DNA from: Chitinophaga sp. YR573
GTDB lineage: Bacteria > Bacteroidota > Bacteroidia > Chitinophagales > Chitinophagaceae
DNA: 64,000 nt
Assembly: GCF_900110995.1 (NCBI RefSeq)
Contig: NZ_FOJF01000002.1
Coordinates: 682,001-746,000 of the forward strand
Direction of reading: 5' to 3'
Shown here: positions 61,983-64,000 of the stretch, one piece after another
Layout: every line of letters starts with the position of its first letter
Position numbering within the stretch: position 1 is the first letter of the stretch
Program-made: the position numbers and the translations under genes
The notes under the pieces: model-generated
The model's input: the letters and a program-made list of their open reading frames with translations, nothing else
Told to the model about the DNA's origin: nothing
Databases searched by the model: none

Positions 61983-62054
61983 AGCGTCTGCTTCATAGAT
62001 AACAACTATCTATAAGCAGGCTAAAAGTAGATTATCCCCGGAATAACAGGATTT

Positions 62055-62138
62055 TAAGCCCTATATAAGCCCACTCTAAATAAGGTGAGCTTGTATACAG
62101 GTCATAGTGGACTTATAGTGGGCTTATATAGGGCTTAT
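62055..62138. repeat. Long perfect inverted repeat with 11-bp units
   Basis: Arms 62055-62075 and 62117-62137 are perfect 21-bp reverse complements around a 41-base loop. The right side is a run of related 11-mers: AGTGGACTTAT (62106), AGTGGGCTTAT (62117) and ATAGGGCTTAT (62128). Confidence 0.8.
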
Positions 62139-62213
62139 ACCCCTGGGAGAATTGAATATCAATAGCTTATAACACCCTGTTTTCCCGTCTTAAACAGGCA
62201 TATGTTATCCAGC

Positions 62214-62244
62214 AAAAAAGGACTCCTGAAAGGAGTCCTTTTTT
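62214..62244. terminator. Hairpin terminator between convergent genes
   Basis: AAAAAAGGACTCCT-GAA-AGGAGTCCTTTTTT, a perfect 14-bp stem; CTCC/GGAG core as in the hairpin family. Confidence 0.88.
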
Positions 62245-62281
62245 GTAACTAATTATATATCACTCCTGACGGAGTTATTGA

Positions 62282-62887
62282 CTATTTGAATGCAACACCT
62301 ATACCTAAGATGATCTGCTGAGATTTCCAGGTATGCTGTGGAGTAGTGATATCGTTCACATTGTTTAGACCCAATACATAACGGCCAAAGAATCTAACAT
62401 TCGCTACATTCACCTGTACACCGGCAACTGCTCCGATATCGGTTTTTTTGAATGCATCCTTGTTATACTTCAGGAAATCCTCGTTAGCAAAGAACAGGTA
62501 ACTGTACTGTGCTCCCAGGTTAAACGTCAGGTCCTTGATAGGGCTGTAACGGAATAAGAGGGGAATGGTTACATAACTGAGTTTAGCTTTGTTGCTGGAA
62601 GAGCTTGTATTACCTTCACTTACATAATACCTGGACTGAAAATCGTCCGTTTTCCTGGTGCCAGCCTGTGTAAATAATATTTCCGGCTGAATACCCCATT
62701 TTTTAGAAAAATCCCATTCAGCAAACGCGCCACCCTGGAAACCAGGAGGATAAGAAGATTTCAGACCATCGCCCTGGATAGTAGAGAACATTAAGCTCGC
62801 TTTCAATCCATAATGGAAACCCTGCGCACTCGCAGCAGATCCAAGGAACACTAATAAAACTCCGGCCAGTAACAATCTTTTTTTCAT
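62282..62887 (-). CDS. Outer-membrane beta-barrel protein (porin-like)
   Basis: A 201-residue protein with signal peptide KRLLLAGVLLVFLGSAASAQ. The mature part starts FHYGLKASLMFSTIQGDGL and shows alternating strands with GGAFAEWDFSKKWGIQPEILFTQAGTRK and SYVTIPLLFRYSPIKDLTFNLGAQYSYLF. The C-terminal strand SQQIILGIGVAFK ends in an aromatic pattern. This is the PorT-like/OMP_b-brl_2 family of small eight-stranded barrels. Function unknown; it is common in Bacteroidota. Confidence 0.85.
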   Translation of the reverse strand: MKKRLLLAGVLLVFLGSAASAQGFHYGLKASLMFSTIQGDGLKSSYPPGFQGGAFAEWDFSKKWGIQPEILFTQAGTRKTDDFQSRYYVSEGNTSSSSNKAKLSYVTIPLLFRYSPIKDLTFNLGAQYSYLFFANEDFLKYNKDAFKKTDIGAVAGVQVNVANVRFFGRYVLGLNNVNDITTPQHTWKSQQIILGIGVAFK

Positions 62888-63312
62888 AGATACTATTTAA
62901 ACTATTACAATGATCAATTGAAAATTACGAATGAACCCGTGTAATGCAGGCTAAAATATTTCGCGGGCAAACATACGTAATTCGCAATAGATCATAATTA
63001 ATATGCGATTAAAGTTTGATTTTCTCATTAGATAAACTTTACCTCCCGGGGTTTAATAGGGGTACCCTTAATGGGATGAATTGACCATAATTATCTCCGA
63101 ACCGGCGTATTATATCTTTATTTGTATATGTCATCCTGCCATAAATTTTTTTCCACTTTTGCGACAAGATAACTATCCCGGAAACCCCAACCCCTTCATT
63201 TAGTTCTTAAATGGTAAGATAGCATTGTGAAAGGTTAACTCTCTAATGAGGTAAATTATTAATATTGTACCTGAATTTTAATTGTTTTTTAAAAACAAAC
63301 ACCCACGCATCA
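62888..63312. other. Intergenic region between divergent genes
   Basis: 425 bp of AT-rich DNA with no credible small gene. It contains a -7-like element for the porin gene (62968-62975, minus strand) and a TTGTTTTTTAAAAACAA near-palindrome at 63282-63298, close to the start of the basic secretory protease. Confidence 0.5.
62968..62975 (-). promoter_or_regulatory. -7-like element TATGTTTG for the porin-like gene
   Basis: On the minus strand TATGTTTG fits TAnnTTTG, about 80 bp before the ATG. No clear -33 partner, so weak. Confidence 0.35.
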
Positions 63313-64000
63313 ATGGTACTCACTAATCAAGGTCTGAAAAGAATGATGGCAAGCCTATGCCTGTCAGTTTGCCTGCTGCCGGCAATCACAAAAGCGCAGC
63401 AAAAGGATTCGATCACAAAAGGTGGTTTTACGCTGATTTATGAAAACAAATCAGCTACGTTTGACACAACAGTAGGGCGCCGGCTCATTAACACCTTTTT
63501 CGAGATCTACCCTAAAGAGGTAGCACGTTTTAACAAAAACGCGGTAAAAGTTGTGTATTTTGAAATCGACCCGACTTACGACGGTATTGCTGCTACTTAT
63601 GGCACGCGTATCCGCTTTAACCCGGAATGGTTCAAAAAGAACCCGAACGACGTAGACGTGGTAACCCATGAAGGTATGCACGTAGTGCAGTCTTACCCTG
63701 GTTATGACCCGGGATGGTTAACAGAAGGGATTGCGGACTATGTACGTTTTGTATATGGTGTGGACAATCCGGGAGCCCATTGGACACTGCCCGACTTCAA
63801 AGAAGGACAGAGCTACAAACAGGCATACCGTGTTACTGCCCGTTTCCTGGTATGGATAGAAAAGAACAAACGCAAAGACCTGGTAAACAAACTGGATGCT
63901 GCGATGCGTACCAGAACTTATACTCCTGCTATCTGGAAAGATCTGACAGGAAAAACCGTGGACGAGCTGTGGACGGAATATGCCGCCAACCCGGTTATCT
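63313..64000 (+). CDS. Basic secretory protein (BSP)-family metalloprotease, 3' end outside window
   Basis: The frame starts at the ATG at 63313 and stays open to the window end (229 codons). A signal peptide is present (MMASLCLSVCLLPAITKAQ). The peptidase motif is His119-Glu120-x-x-His123 in VVTHEGMHVVQSYPGY, with GWLTEGIADYVRFVYG 15-25 residues later (Glu138). This is the arrangement of plant basic secretory proteins and their bacterial relatives. AYRVTARFLVWIEKN and KTVDELWTEYAANP match the conserved end of the domain. The gene is probably almost complete or followed by a short C-terminal domain. It adds a second exported metalloprotease to the region. Confidence 0.85.
   Translation, partial: MVLTNQGLKRMMASLCLSVCLLPAITKAQQKDSITKGGFTLIYENKSATFDTTVGRRLINTFFEIYPKEVARFNKNAVKVVYFEIDPTYDGIAATYGTRIRFNPEWFKKNPNDVDVVTHEGMHVVQSYPGYDPGWLTEGIADYVRFVYGVDNPGAHWTLPDFKEGQSYKQAYRVTARFLVWIEKNKRKDLVNKLDAAMRTRTYTPAIWKDLTGKTVDELWTEYAANPVI

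Larger units (their letters stand above)
61926..62281. other. Intergenic region with three hairpin elements
   Basis: 356 bp between convergent genes with no credible reading frame. It contains the hairpins at 61959-61982, 62055-62138 and 62214-62244, plus a small ACTCC-TGAC-GGAGT hairpin near 62262-62275. Confidence 0.65.

Noticed and set aside
1..64000. CRISPR arrays, tRNA, rRNA, prophage, integrase and attachment sites
   Set aside because: No spaced direct repeats of CRISPR type, no cloverleaf-like sequence and no phage or recombinase genes were seen.

Overview
The window looks like chromosome of a Bacteroidota bacterium, most likely a Chitinophaga-type member of the Chitinophagaceae. The evidence is two SusC/SusD outer-membrane pairs, an ECF sigma/FecR pair, a type IX secretion (T9SS) sorting domain, short lipoprotein signals, TAnnTTTG promoter elements and moderate GC content. 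No tRNA, rRNA, CRISPR array, insertion sequence or prophage was seen. Function calls come from reading motifs; no database was searched.

Layout. 1-4.3 kb: the end of an unknown helical-repeat protein, an ATP-grasp enzyme, a tiny lipoprotein, a GH75 chitosanase remnant, and an overlapping polynucleotide-kinase-like/Thg1-like pair (possible RNA repair). 4.3-10.7 kb: an HxlR regulator divergent from a metallo-beta-lactamase-fold hydrolase, a second such hydrolase, an alpha/beta hydrolase, and a TPR-CHAT protease-like membrane protein overlapping a Dabb protein. 10.7-17.7 kb: a TonB-dependent receptor behind a LytS/LytTR-type two-component pair, then a PAS histidine kinase overlapping a response regulator. 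17.7-21.7 kb: metabolic genes (aldose epimerase, EamA exporter, phosphosulfolactate synthase-like, aldo/keto reductase). 21.9-30.5 kb: SusC, SusD, fasciclin-like, DUF5007-like and dipeptidyl-peptidase genes in one run. 30.5-35.4 kb: OmpH/Skp, assorted secreted proteins and large intergenic palindromes.

35.4-64 kb holds the strongest theme. An AraC regulator is divergent from a DapA-family deaminase, an alpha-ketoglutarate semialdehyde dehydrogenase and an amino-acid permease. Further on, 4-hydroxyproline epimerase and a FAD D-amino-acid dehydrogenase are followed directly by a DUF885 peptidase and a GH127 beta-L-arabinofuranosidase. These enzymes complete the trans-4-hydroxyproline to alpha-ketoglutarate route. 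Alongside lie an Svx/AvrXca-like T9SS-exported gluzincin protease and a plant-type basic secretory protease. Together they suggest a system for using plant hydroxyproline-rich glycoproteins (extensins): proteolysis, removal of Hyp-linked arabinose, peptide trimming, uptake and Hyp catabolism. The enzyme calls are well supported; the combined system is inference.

Between the two halves lie a transglutaminase/alpha-E/ATP-grasp operon (uncharacterised peptide ligation) and a sigma/FecR-controlled SusCD locus with a nucleotide pyrophosphatase-type phosphodiesterase. The intergenic DNA carries a recurring GGCTCC-GTA-GGAGCC hairpin family, one nested 179-bp palindrome, and two long inverted repeats with 11-bp internal periodicity.
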